DNA of 64,000 nucleotides. It comes from Bacteroidales bacterium (GTDB lineage: Bacteria; Bacteroidota; Bacteroidia; Bacteroidales; F082). Each line of letters starts with the position of its first letter. Position 1 is the stretch's first letter. Where the stretch lies: positions 1-64,000 of the forward strand of contig JAGCCO010000008.1 in NCBI GenBank assembly GCA_017651645.1, in the 5' to 3' direction. The notes under the pieces are model-generated. The model had not been told where the DNA came from, did not search any database, and saw nothing but the letters and a program-made list of their open reading frames with translations. Position numbers and translations under genes: made by a program. Below, one piece after another: positions 8,466 through 19,707 of this stretch.

Positions 8466-9108
8466 TCCTCCCATCCTTAATAGTAACCGTCCTATCCGAC
8501 ATGGCAGCCAGTGCAGGGTTGTGGGTGACGATGACAAAGGTCTGGTTCATCTCGTCGCGGAGGCGGAAGAAGAGTTTGTGCAGCTCTTGCGCTGACTTGG
8601 AGTCGAGGTTGCCTGAAGGCTCATCGGCCAGCACCACAGCAGGCTGGTTGACGAGGGCACGGGCCACGGCCACACGCTGTTGCTCACCGCCTGAGAGTTG
8701 TGAAGGCTTATGGTCTTTTCTGTCACTTAGATTCAGGTATTCAAGCAGCTTTTCGGCTCTTTCTGTCGCCTCTATCTTACCCATGCCACCAATGTAGGCA
8801 GGAATACAAATGTTTTCAAGGGCGGTGAACTCAGGCAGGAGGTGGTGGAACTGGAACACGAAGCCGATTTTCTGGTTACGGAAGGCGGCCAATTCCGTAT
8901 CATTCAGCTTGTTGATCTGGGTGCCATCAATGATAAGCTGTCCACGGTCGGCTTTGTCCAAGGTGCCGATGATGTGGAGTAGGGTAGACTTGCCTGCGCC
9001 CGAAGCCCCGACGATACTTACAATCTCGCGCTTAGCAATGTGGAGGTCGATGCCTTTGAGCACCTCAAGGCTGCCGTAGGATTTATGGATGCTTGTCGCT
9101 TGAATCAT
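8461..9108 (-). CDS. ABC transporter ATP-binding protein, LolD/MacB family
   Basis: A 215-residue ATPase: Walker [11 protein letters not shown]-loop [17 protein letters not shown] (typical of the LolD/FtsE/MacB group), signature LSGGEQQR, Walker [14 protein letters not shown] and switch histidine in VTHNP. It would power an FtsX-like permease such as the one at 3284, possibly in lipoprotein release. Start set at ATG 9108 ([12 protein letters not shown]), the standard opening; the frame is open to 9225, but that part runs through the tRNA-Arg gene. The stop codon lies in a heptamer array. Confidence 0.9.
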   Translation of the reverse strand: MIQATSIHKSYGSLEVLKGIDLHIAKREIVSIVGASGAGKSTLLHIIGTLDKADRGQLIIDGTQINKLNDTELAAFRNQKIGFVFQFHHLLPEFTALENICIPAYIGGMGKIEATERAEKLLEYLNLSDRKDHKPSQLSGGEQQRVAVARALVNQPAVVLADEPSGNLDSKSAQELHKLFFRLRDEMNQTFVIVTHNPALAAMSDRTVTIKDGRI

Positions 9109-9193
9109 ATTCAGAATATTAGTTTGTGTATACAAAAACACTCCTGCAATCAGGAAAAACCAAAAAAGGACTTCCGAAGAAGTCCTTTGAACG

Positions 9194-9267
9194 TGACCCG
9201 GTTGGGATTCGAACCCAAGACCCACAGCTTAGAAGGCTGTTGCTCTATCCAGCTGAGCTACCAGGCC
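9194..9267 (-). tRNA. tRNA-Arg (anticodon TCT)
   Basis: On the minus strand the cloverleaf reads GGCCTGG acceptor, GCTC..GAGC D-arm, ACAGC/GCTGT anticodon stem around loop CTTCTAA (anticodon TCT), TTGGG/CCCAA T-arm with TTCGAAT, and CCGGGTC closing the acceptor, then discriminator A. CCA is not encoded. A perfect -7 box precedes it. Confidence 0.95.
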
Positions 9268-9282
9268 ATCATTTTGCGGGTG

Positions 9283-9290
9283 CAAAGGTA
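9283..9290 (-). promoter_or_regulatory. -7 box TACCTTTG of tRNA-Arg
   Basis: Perfect TAnnTTTG on the minus strand, 15 bases before the first tRNA base. Confidence 0.8.
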
Positions 9291-9343
9291 CGACTTTTTT
9301 TCAACTAGACGTCGCCTTTTGCGAAAATTTTTGAAATGCTATC

Positions 9344-9667
9344 TTATTGTCCTTCCGTTTTGGGCAGATAAGGATGATGCGGACGTTTCGGTTTGGCAGG
9401 CTTTTCCGGCTTGGGTGCGGCTGAGGCCTGTGGGCGCGACTTCTTGACTTGCAGCTCGTTGCCCATAAATACGGTCTCGTCAGTCTCCACGATGGCCTTA
9501 TAAGCCTCCTCATCGTTGGGCATTTCCACAAAACCGTAGCACTTTGAGCGGCCTGTCTCGTGATCCATGATGACCTTGCAGGATTCCACTGTGCCGAATT
9601 GTTCAAATAAAGCTCTCAAATCTTCTGTTGTGGTCTTGAAAGCTAGTTTGGCGACAAAGATTTTCAT
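9344..9667 (-). CDS. RRM-domain RNA-binding protein
   Basis: A 107-residue protein with one RNA recognition motif: RNP2-like KIFVAKLAF at the start, RNP1-like KCYGFVEM near residue 45, and a short basic Pro/Ala/Lys tail (KPEKPAKPKRPHHP). Small single-RRM proteins are common in Bacteroidota and cyanobacteria and bind RNA in the cytoplasm; targets are unknown. Start set at ATG 9667 (MKIFVAKL) because a perfect -7 box (9688-9695) lies 20 bases upstream; a TTG three codons earlier is less likely. It lies between two tRNA genes on the same strand, each with its own promoter. Confidence 0.88.
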   Translation of the reverse strand: MKIFVAKLAFKTTTEDLRALFEQFGTVESCKVIMDHETGRSKCYGFVEMPNDEEAYKAIVETDETVFMGNELQVKKSRPQASAAPKPEKPAKPKRPHHPYLPKTEGQ

Positions 9668-9687
9668 ATAATGCAAAATTTATAGTG

Positions 9688-9695
9688 CAAAGATA
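9688..9695 (-). promoter_or_regulatory. -7 box TATCTTTG of the RRM gene
   Basis: Perfect TAnnTTTG on the minus strand, 20 bases before ATG 9667. Confidence 0.8.
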
Positions 9696-9802
9696 TACAA
9701 ATATTTTCACGCAGTAAGAAAAAACGCGCTTTTTGAAAAAAAAAACAATTTCAACAGGCAGAGGCAATAAAAAAAGCGAAGACTTTGCTTCGCTTGCTAG
9801 GG

Positions 9803-9884
9803 TGGGGGAAGGTGGACTCGAACCACCGAACGGATTCCCGGACAGATTTACAGTCTGTTGCAATTGCCACTATGCGACTCCCCC
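9803..9884 (-). tRNA. tRNA-Tyr (anticodon GTA)
   Basis: Minus-strand type II tRNA of 82 bases: GGGGGAG acceptor, CAGA/TCTG anticodon stem around CTGTAAA (anticodon GTA), a long variable arm (TCCGGGAATCCG), GGTGG-TTCGAGT-CCACC T-arm, TTCCCCC and discriminator A. The long variable arm and GTA anticodon identify Tyr. Confidence 0.95.
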
Positions 9885-9919
9885 AAAACAATAAAGAACC
9901 CTTGTCGGCTTTGACGATG

Positions 9920-9927
9920 CAAAAGTA
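9920..9927 (-). promoter_or_regulatory. -7 box TACTTTTG of tRNA-Tyr
   Basis: Perfect TAnnTTTG on the minus strand, 35 bases before the tRNA. Confidence 0.75.
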
Positions 9928-9970
9928 CATCTTTTTTCCATATCCCCTGCAAAAACCGCGAAATTTTTCG

Positions 9971-9978
9971 CAACTTTG
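9971..9978 (+). promoter_or_regulatory. Probable -7 box CAACTTTG of the PatB-type gene
   Basis: One mismatch to TAnnTTTG, 21 bases before ATG 10000. It also argues against a TTG start at 9976, which lies inside the box. Confidence 0.5.
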
Positions 9979-9999
9979 CGGCATCAAATTGAATCATGC

Positions 10000-13891
<3,892 letters not shown>

Positions 13892-13911
13892 GATATTTTC
13901 AGTTGAGAAGG

Positions 13912-13919
13912 CAAAAGTA
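13912..13919 (-). promoter_or_regulatory. -7 box TACTTTTG of the membrane protein/ligA operon
   Basis: Perfect TAnnTTTG on the minus strand, 20 bases before the start at 13891. It is back-to-back with the box at 13932, giving divergent transcription. Confidence 0.78.
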
Positions 13920-13931
13920 CGAAAGTTTTTG

Positions 13932-13939
13932 TAATTTTG
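13932..13939 (+). promoter_or_regulatory. -7 box TAATTTTG of the outer-membrane protein gene
   Basis: Perfect TAnnTTTG, 47 bases before ATG 13987, leaving a leader of about 40 bases. Confidence 0.75.
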
Positions 13940-13986
13940 CTGCGTTTTAGTTCAAACGGAAAAAATAACCTTTAATTATCAAAAAG

Positions 13987-14757
13987 ATGAAAAAACTCGT
14001 TAAATTATTCACATTGGCCGTCGTGATGTTAATGTGCGGTCAAGCAATGGCACAGACTCGTGGCGTCATGTCACTTGGAGCGTCTTTCCCAATGAAAGAT
14101 TTTGCTGAATTTGATGGAATTAGTGATTTTGCATTGGTGACGCATGGAGCAGAAGATGGTGGTGCTGGTCTAGGTTTTAATCTAGGTTTCAAATGGTATT
14201 ACAATGTTGGTGTGAAGGGACTTGGAGTAATGCTCTCCATTGATGGATTGTATAACGGTCCGTGTGCGGATTTGAAAACATTTTATCGTAATGCGGAGAG
14301 TGAAATGAGCAACCAGTTTTTCTCTGGAGGCTTTTCCTACACTGCCACTCCGAAATACATCAATGTTCCCGCCATGTTGGGTCTGAACTACATCTATCAT
14401 TTCAATCCCAATTTAGGTATCTTTGTTGAGGCTGGCGCTGGTGGCAATCTCCGTTTCATCACCAATATGACCACTGTGGGTAAACAACAAGTGCTGGGTA
14501 TTGAATCAAAGACCACGACCACAAATCATTATGACAAGGCTTTTAGCTTCGCTTATCAAGCAGGCATTGGTTTTGAGGTGGCAAAGAATCTTGTCATCGG
14601 TTGCAACTTCTATGATTTGGGTAACGCAACGGTCAATATGACTGAGACCACTAAAATAACAGTTGCCAATGGGAATCCTACCGAGACAAAGGATTATAAG
14701 ACATTAGGAACGGTTCATCCTGTTATGGTTTTGGCTCGCATTGGATTCAGATTCTAA
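13987..14757 (+). CDS. Outer-membrane beta-barrel protein (porin-family-like)
   Basis: A 256-residue protein with signal peptide MKKLVKLFTLAVVMLMCGQAMA. The mature chain shows alternating strands with aromatic residues, GLGFNLGFKWYYNVG and the IFVEAGAGGNLRF strand, and ends in ...MVLARIGFRF, the terminal-aromatic strand expected for insertion by the BAM complex. It resembles the PF13568-type 8-stranded barrels abundant in Bacteroidota, which have varied and mostly unknown roles. It is flanked by its own -7 box and a terminator (14777-14818), so it is a single-gene unit. The base composition looks more AT-rich than that of its neighbours. Confidence 0.75.
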   Translation: MKKLVKLFTLAVVMLMCGQAMAQTRGVMSLGASFPMKDFAEFDGISDFALVTHGAEDGGAGLGFNLGFKWYYNVGVKGLGVMLSIDGLYNGPCADLKTFYRNAESEMSNQFFSGGFSYTATPKYINVPAMLGLNYIYHFNPNLGIFVEAGAGGNLRFITNMTTVGKQQVLGIESKTTTTNHYDKAFSFAYQAGIGFEVAKNLVIGCNFYDLGNATVNMTETTKITVANGNPTETKDYKTLGTVHPVMVLARIGFRF

Positions 14758-14776
14758 TACCTTATTGTCGATCACA

Positions 14777-14818
14777 GAAAAGCGAGGTGTCGGGGTAACC
14801 GATGCTTCGCTTTTTTTC
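14777..14818 (+). terminator. Terminator after the outer-membrane protein gene
   Basis: AAAAGCGA...TGTCGG / loop GGTAA / CCGA.GC.TTCGCTTTTTTT, a long stem with small internal mismatches followed by seven T. Confidence 0.85.
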
Positions 14819-14838
14819 TTGACAATGAAAAAAATGTC

Positions 14839-14846
14839 TATTTTTG
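14839..14846 (+). promoter_or_regulatory. -7 box TATTTTTG of the threonine aldolase gene
   Basis: Perfect TAnnTTTG, 14 bases before ATG 14861, implying a very short leader. Confidence 0.75.
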
Positions 14847-14860
14847 CTGAAAATTACTGA

Positions 14861-15898
14861 ATGATGAAAAGAGGATTTGGAAGTGACAACCATTCAGGCG
14901 TTTGTCCTGAGGTTATGGAAGCCATCGCTCGCGTGAATCATGACCACGCCTTGGCGTATGGCGATGATGAATACTGTGCCGCTACCGAGGGGCTGTTCCG
15001 TCAACAGTTTGGCGAACAGGCACGTGTGTTTTTCGCCTTCAACGGAACGGGATGCAACACCTTATGCATCGATGCCATGACGCATTCGCATGAAGCCGTG
15101 GTCTGTGCCGAGACAGCCCATATCAATGTGGACGAATGCGGCGCGCCGCAGCGCATCGTGGGCTGTCGTCTGTTGACCGTGGAGACGCCCGATGGAAAAC
15201 TGACTCCCGAGTTAGTGAAGACACGTCTGCATGGCTTCGGTTTTGAACACCATTCGCAGCCCAAAGTGATTTCCATCACACAGCCAACCGAACTGGGCAC
15301 TTTGTACACTTTAGAGGAAATCAAGGTTTTGGTGGCTTTAGCACGTGAATACAATATGTATGTCCATATTGATGGAGCCAGATTGGGCAATGCGGCTGTG
15401 GCATTGGGATGTACCTTCAAGGAGATGACCACCGACCTTGGTGTGGATGCCATTTCGTTTGGCGGTACCAAGAATGGGCTGATGATGGGTGAGGCTGTGG
15501 TGCTTCTGAATCCGGAGTTGTGTCCCGACTTCAAATACCGTCGCAAGCAGGCCATGCAACTCTGTTCGAAGATGCGTTTTATCGCTGCCCAGTTTGATGC
15601 CTATTTCGAGAACGATTTGTGGAAACGCAATGCTGAACATAGCAACCGCATGGCGCAACTCCTTTATAAATCCGTGAAAGATATTCCAGGTGTGAAGGTG
15701 GTCTATCCTGTGCAGGCCAATGGCGTCTTTGCCCAGTTACCCCGAAAAGTGTGGAAAGAGTTGCAACAGCATTGTTTCTTCTACGATTGGGATGAGGATG
15801 CCGATGTGGTACGTTGGATGTGTGCCTTCGACACGACAGAAGATGACATCTTCAATTTCACGAAGTTGCTGAAAGCGTTGATGGAAGAGAAAGGATAA
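14861..15898 (+). CDS. ltaE: Low-specificity L-threonine aldolase family, PLP-dependent
   Basis: A 345-residue cytoplasmic enzyme cleaving L-threonine or allo-threonine to glycine and acetaldehyde. Family landmarks are GSDNHSGVCPEVMEAI at the N-terminus, LAYGDDEYC, FFAFNGTGCNTL, the HINVDECGAP loop, HIDGARLGNAA with the PLP-contacting aspartate near 171, and SFGGTKNGLMMGE with the Schiff-base lysine at about 204. The start has two adjacent ATGs (14861 and 14864). The gene stands alone between a terminator and the next promoter. Confidence 0.9.
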   Translation: MMKRGFGSDNHSGVCPEVMEAIARVNHDHALAYGDDEYCAATEGLFRQQFGEQARVFFAFNGTGCNTLCIDAMTHSHEAVVCAETAHINVDECGAPQRIVGCRLLTVETPDGKLTPELVKTRLHGFGFEHHSQPKVISITQPTELGTLYTLEEIKVLVALAREYNMYVHIDGARLGNAAVALGCTFKEMTTDLGVDAISFGGTKNGLMMGEAVVLLNPELCPDFKYRRKQAMQLCSKMRFIAAQFDAYFENDLWKRNAEHSNRMAQLLYKSVKDIPGVKVVYPVQANGVFAQLPRKVWKELQQHCFFYDWDEDADVVRWMCAFDTTEDDIFNFTKLLKALMEEKG

Positions 15899-15936
15899 AA
15901 AATGGCGCTAAAGATGGCATTTGGTCCGAAAATTGT

Positions 15937-15944
15937 TATCTTTG
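15937..15944 (+). promoter_or_regulatory. -7 box TATCTTTG of the lipoprotein/radical SAM operon
   Basis: Perfect TAnnTTTG, 23 bases before ATG 15968. Confidence 0.8.
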
Positions 15945-15967
15945 CAGCGTTATAACACTAATATGCT

Positions 15968-16480
15968 ATGAAAAAAGTAGTTAGAACAGTTTGGATTGGC
16001 ACCTTGTCGGGACTGGCTTTCTTGGCCGCCTGCTGCTCGGCAAAAGGTCTTTCAAAAGCCGAACGGAAGCAACTCATCAAGGAACGCGATTCCATTCAAG
16101 AAATTTTGACCCGTCGTGAGGGTGCGGCAGTGTACGGCTCACCGGAAATCATCGCCAGATATGGGCTGGAGACCTATCGCCTTAGAAGTCAGCTCGATTC
16201 CATCAATGCCAAATTGGGCGAGGATGTGGATTTGGAGAAGAGTGCACGTCGTGTGGCCTTGCAGGAGCGCATCGCCGATCTTCAAGAGGCCATTCAGTAT
16301 CGTGAGAGTGCCTGCGTCTACGGCTCGCCGGAAATTATTGAAGAATACGGACGCGAAACCCAGCGCATGATAGACGAGGTTAAGGCTATCCGCAAGGAAA
16401 TGAAAGAGCTTGACAATCCGGATTCAAAGATTAACAACGGCAAGGTGGAAGCCCTCTACGGAGCTCCAATACCTGAATGA
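15968..16480 (+). CDS. Radical-SAM-associated lipoprotein with duplicated YGSPEII segments
   Basis: A 170-residue predicted lipoprotein: hydrophobic leader and lipobox LAAC with lipidated Cys22, then a second Cys23. The mature part has two helical repeats of about 45 residues (about 34-80 and 98-143), each with a charged coiled helix, then a segment reading (A/C)VYGSPEII, then a second helix; the C-terminus ends with a third shorter match, EALYGAPIPE. The second copy has a cysteine just before the motif (ACVYGSPEII); the first has alanine. It is followed 18 bases later by a radical SAM/SPASM gene. The pairing resembles the rSAM/lipoprotein system described by sequence in Bacteroidota (as I recall, TIGR04133 with TIGR04134); the chemistry is unknown. 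Confidence 0.7.
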   Translation: MKKVVRTVWIGTLSGLAFLAACCSAKGLSKAERKQLIKERDSIQEILTRREGAAVYGSPEIIARYGLETYRLRSQLDSINAKLGEDVDLEKSARRVALQERIADLQEAIQYRESACVYGSPEIIEEYGRETQRMIDEVKAIRKEMKELDNPDSKINNGKVEALYGAPIPE

Positions 16481-16498
16481 ACCAGTTTTACTGAAACC

Positions 16499-17599
16499 AT
16501 GAGTGACCGTCTCGGTTTCCACAAAACAATGATGCTTGAAATCAATCGTGCTGTTTTGAAACAGCGCATTGATGAGCATGAATTGCACCAGCTTTTTTGG
16601 GAATGCACCTTGCGTTGCAACCTCAACTGCCGCCACTGCGGCTCCGATTGTCGTATGCTTTCGGAGAAGGACGACATGCCTTTTGCCGATTTTGCCAAGG
16701 TGCTTGACGAGGTGCGTGCTCATCAAGACCCGGGTAAGGTGATGGTCATCACCACGGGAGGTGAGCCTACCATGCGCAACGATTTGGCACAATGTGGTGC
16801 CGAAATCACCAAGCGCGGTTTCGTGTGGGGCATGGTTTGCAACGGGATGCTTCTTTCGCCCGAAAAGCTTAACGAGTTTGTGGCGGCTGGATTGAAGTCA
16901 TTGGCTGTTAGTTTCGACGGTTTTGAAGAAGACCACAACTGGATGCGTGGCAACCTCATGAGTTACAAAAATGTGTTGCGCGCCGTGGAAGCCATGAAAC
17001 AACATCCAAGCCTCACGTGGGACGTCATCACCTGTGTCAACCAGCGCACCATCAAATACTTGCCTCAGTTCCGCGACTTCCTCATCTCGTTGGGTATCAA
17101 GCGGTGGAGACTGTTCACGGTGTTTCCTTCTGGCCGCGCCGCCAACGACCCCGATTTGAGACTTTCCAACGAGCAATTTGTGGAAATGATGGAGTTCATC
17201 AAGACGACACGACAACTGGGTAAGATTCGTGCCGACTATGGCTGCGACGGTTTCCTTGGCAAATATGAAGGCGAGGTGCGCAACCATTACTATTCCTGTA
17301 GTGCAGGCATCAACATCGCGTCGGTGTTGGCTGACGGATCCATCTCGGGATGTCTCAGTATCCGCAGTGACTACCATCAAGGTAACATTTACAAGGATAG
17401 TTTTTGGGAGGTTTGGCAGAACAAGTTCCAGGTCTACCGCAACAGGAAATGGATGAAAACCGACCAATGTGCGCATTGCAAGATGTGGCGCTATTGTCAG
17501 GGCAATGGGATGCATCTTCGTGACGGTGAGGGGAAACTGCAGTTGTGTCAATACAATATGATTAATGCTGAATGCAGAATGCTGAATGAGGAATGCTGA
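16499..17599 (+). CDS. Radical SAM/SPASM enzyme next to a lipoprotein (TIGR04133-like)
   Basis: A 366-residue protein. The radical SAM cluster motif is CNLNCRHC (C40, C44, C47), followed by TTGGEPT and the usual partial barrel. The C-terminal half is a SPASM-type auxiliary cluster domain: CSAGINIASV, GCLSIR, QGNIYKDSFWEVW, then CAHCKMWRYCQGNGMHL and a last LC. It should bind two or more 4Fe-4S clusters and modify a peptide or protein, probably the lipoprotein encoded 18 bases upstream. ATG 16499 is used; ATG 16529 is also possible. The last 11 residues (NAECRMLNEEC) are encoded by a heptamer repeat array, which also gives the stop codon. Confidence 0.82.
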   Translation: MSDRLGFHKTMMLEINRAVLKQRIDEHELHQLFWECTLRCNLNCRHCGSDCRMLSEKDDMPFADFAKVLDEVRAHQDPGKVMVITTGGEPTMRNDLAQCGAEITKRGFVWGMVCNGMLLSPEKLNEFVAAGLKSLAVSFDGFEEDHNWMRGNLMSYKNVLRAVEAMKQHPSLTWDVITCVNQRTIKYLPQFRDFLISLGIKRWRLFTVFPSGRAANDPDLRLSNEQFVEMMEFIKTTRQLGKIRADYGCDGFLGKYEGEVRNHYYSCSAGINIASVLADGSISGCLSIRSDYHQGNIYKDSFWEVWQNKFQVYRNRKWMKTDQCAHCKMWRYCQGNGMHLRDGEGKLQLCQYNMINAECRMLNEEC

Positions 17600-17659
17600 A
17601 TATTGAATGCAGAATCTTTGAATTTTGAATTTTGAATCTTTGAATCTTGAATTTTGAAT
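17567..17659. repeat. Heptamer array (GCTGAAT / GAGGAAT / TTTGAAT family)
   Basis: About 13 units of 7 (two of 8) bases in a row: GCTGAAT, GCAGAAT, GCTGAAT, GAGGAAT, GCTGAAT, ATTGAAT, GCAGAAT, then TTTGAAT- and CTTGAAT-type units. The stop codon of the radical SAM gene (17597-17599) and the TTG start of aroK (17654-17656) both lie inside units. The same units recur at 27831, 39421 and 56059. Confidence 0.9.
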
Positions 17660-18160
17660 CGAATCTACATCGTCGGTTATATGGGTGCGGGCAAAACTAC
17701 AGCAGCACGCCGTCTCGCCCAACGTATGGGTTGGGAAGTGGTCGACACCGATGCCTTGTTTGAGGAGAAGTACAAGATTTCCGTTTGCGATTTCTTCAAC
17801 AAATACGACGAACCTCTATACCGGAAATTGGAATCTGAGGTGCTGAAGGAAACAGAGAACCTCGAGCATGTTGTGATTTCGACGGGTGGCGGCACGGCCT
17901 GCTATTTCGACAATATGGAGTGGATGAACCAACATGGGCTGACAGTGTTTCTTCGCATCAGTCCCAAGGCAGTGATTGACCGGTTGCTTCATGCCAAACG
18001 GAAACGACCCTTGGCCGAAGGGAAAACCGAAACCGAATTGACCGAATTTGTGAACCAGCATTACACATCAAGAATGCCTTTTTATGAACAAGCTAAAATT
18101 GCTGTGAAAGCCGAAGACCTGGACTTGGAAGAGCTGGTCAGACTGATTGAAATCGAATAA
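17654..18160 (+). CDS. aroK: Shikimate kinase
   Basis: A 168-residue kinase phosphorylating shikimate in the chorismate pathway. Walker A GYMGAGKTT lies at residues 8-16, the shikimate-binding DTDALFEEKY follows, ISTGGGTACY is the conserved Gly-rich substrate loop, and RKRPLAEG is the lid region. The start must be the TTG at 17654: the next in-frame ATG is after the start of the Walker A motif, and the family always begins 6-8 residues before it. That TTG belongs to the last unit of the heptamer array. aroE lies 1.5 kb downstream on the other strand. Confidence 0.92.
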   Translation: MNRIYIVGYMGAGKTTAARRLAQRMGWEVVDTDALFEEKYKISVCDFFNKYDEPLYRKLESEVLKETENLEHVVISTGGGTACYFDNMEWMNQHGLTVFLRISPKAVIDRLLHAKRKRPLAEGKTETELTEFVNQHYTSRMPFYEQAKIAVKAEDLDLEELVRLIEIE

Positions 18161-18172
18161 TCAGACTTTCAT

Positions 18173-19612
18173 TTATCCTTTTAATTCCAATAGGCATACA
18201 TTTTCAACATGTTGTGTGTGCGGAAACATGTCGACAGGCTGAACTGCCATAACCTTATATGCAGAATCGAGAAGTTGTAAATCGCGTGCTTGCGTGGCAG
18301 GGTTGCAGCTGACGTACACGATTTTCTTCGCGCGGATTTTCAGCAGTTGTTCCACCACCTTTTCGGCCATGCCTGCGCGTGGCGGGTCGGTGACGATGAG
18401 GTCGGGTTGACCATGGGTGGCGATGAAGTCGTCAGTGAAGACCTTGGCCATGTCGCCGGCATAGAACAAGCAGTTTTTGATGCCGTTGATTTCAGCATTT
18501 ACTTTGGCGTCAGCAATCGCTGCTTCCACATACTCGATGCCGACCACTTTCTTCACGAAACGCGAGAAATACTGGGCGATGGTGCCAGTTCCCGTATAGA
18601 GGTCGTACATCAGTTCGTCCCCCTGCACCTCGGCAAGTTCGAAGGCGGTTTTGTAAAGCTTTTCAGCTTGATAGACGTTAGTTTGGAAAAACGATACTGG
18701 CCCTATTCGGAACTTCAGGTCATCGTGGCCTGGGCGGGGCGAGGCCATAGTCTCGATGAGGTAAGGCTCTCCCTTGAGACATTCGAAGGGCAGGTCGTTG
18801 ATGATGTCGTTCAGTTTCGGGTTGATGACCAACAATAAGGAGACGATTTGCGGGAAGGCCATCTCAAGGGCAGGAATCAGTTCGTGGCGCACGATGGCAT
18901 TTTCCTCGCTGATGACGAGGATGACCATGAACTCGCCCTTTGAGTTGCAGCGGATGACGAGGTTGCGCATCAGTCCTTCGTGGGCACGGAAGTTATAGTA
19001 GGGCAGGTGGCGCTCCAACGTAAACCGTCTGACGAACAGACGGATGTCGTTCGATGGGTCGGCTTGGAGGTGACACTTTTCGATGTCGACTACACGGTCG
19101 AAGAGTTGGGGTAGGTGGAAACCGAGACCTTTGCAGTATTCCTCATCGTGGGTGCCAATGGGCGCGCCATCGGTGAGCCATTTGCGGTTCGAGAAGGTGT
19201 ATTCCAGCTTGTTGCGGTAGGCAAATTGCTTCTCGCAGCCCAAAATCGGACGGATTTCAGGGTATTCGATCTTACCTATGCGGTCGAAGTTGTCTTTCAC
19301 CTGCTTCTGCTTGTAGAAGGTTTGCCAAGTGTAATCCATGTGTTGCCACTTGCAGCCGCCACAGAGACCAAAATGCTGACAGACAGGCTCCACACGTTTG
19401 TCCGACATCTTCTTGAAGTTCAGGATCTTGCCTTCGAAGAAGTTCTTCTTGCGTTTGTAGACCTCGATGTCAACCACGTCGCCGGGCACGCCAAAAGGAA
19501 TGAAGACCACACGCCCTTCGGGCTTGGCTACCGACATACCTTCTGAGCCTGCATCGATGATTTCGACGTTTTCCAAGTATTCGGGCTCCCGTTTTATTTT
19601 GCTTCTCGTCAT
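18173..19612 (-). CDS. rlmD: 23S rRNA (uracil-5-)-methyltransferase, RlmD/RumA family
   Basis: A 479-residue SAM-dependent RNA methyltransferase. An N-terminal TRAM domain (VEIIDAGSEGMSVAKPEGRVVFIPFGVPGD) is followed by the iron-sulfur cysteines in CQHFGLCGGCKWQ, a central domain, and a C-terminal Rossmann fold with YDLYTGTGTIAQYFS (SAM binding), VTDPPRAGM and the catalytic cysteine in VSCNPATQARDL. Family knowledge gives m5U formation in 23S rRNA (U1939 or U747 type); which one cannot be decided here. Length is typical. It converges on aroK with a 12-base gap. Confidence 0.9.
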   Translation of the reverse strand: MTRSKIKREPEYLENVEIIDAGSEGMSVAKPEGRVVFIPFGVPGDVVDIEVYKRKKNFFEGKILNFKKMSDKRVEPVCQHFGLCGGCKWQHMDYTWQTFYKQKQVKDNFDRIGKIEYPEIRPILGCEKQFAYRNKLEYTFSNRKWLTDGAPIGTHDEEYCKGLGFHLPQLFDRVVDIEKCHLQADPSNDIRLFVRRFTLERHLPYYNFRAHEGLMRNLVIRCNSKGEFMVILVISEENAIVRHELIPALEMAFPQIVSLLLVINPKLNDIINDLPFECLKGEPYLIETMASPRPGHDDLKFRIGPVSFFQTNVYQAEKLYKTAFELAEVQGDELMYDLYTGTGTIAQYFSRFVKKVVGIEYVEAAIADAKVNAEINGIKNCLFYAGDMAKVFTDDFIATHGQPDLIVTDPPRAGMAEKVVEQLLKIRAKKIVYVSCNPATQARDLQLLDSAYKVMAVQPVDMFPHTQHVENVCLLELKG

Positions 19613-19625
19613 ATTCTCTTGTTTT

Positions 19626-19707
19626 ACTATGGCTTATGGCTGATGACTATGGCCACTTTTACGTACTGTGAAGTTGGCCATAGTCATAGGCCATCGGCCA
19701 TAGTCCA
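19626..19707. repeat. Heptamer-based inverted repeat (TATGGCC type)
   Basis: The left arm ACTATGGCTTATGGCTGATG..CTATGGCCACTT is nearly complementary to the right arm AAGTTGGCCATAGTCATAGG..ATCGGCCATAGT, with apex TTACGTACTGTG. Both arms break into 7-base steps. The element fills the whole gap between rlmD and aroE, and a related one is at 27723-27822. Confidence 0.8.

Noticed and set aside
9109..9225. N-terminal extension of the LolD-type ATPase
   Set aside because: It is encoded by the tRNA-Arg gene; the family begins at [12 protein letters not shown].
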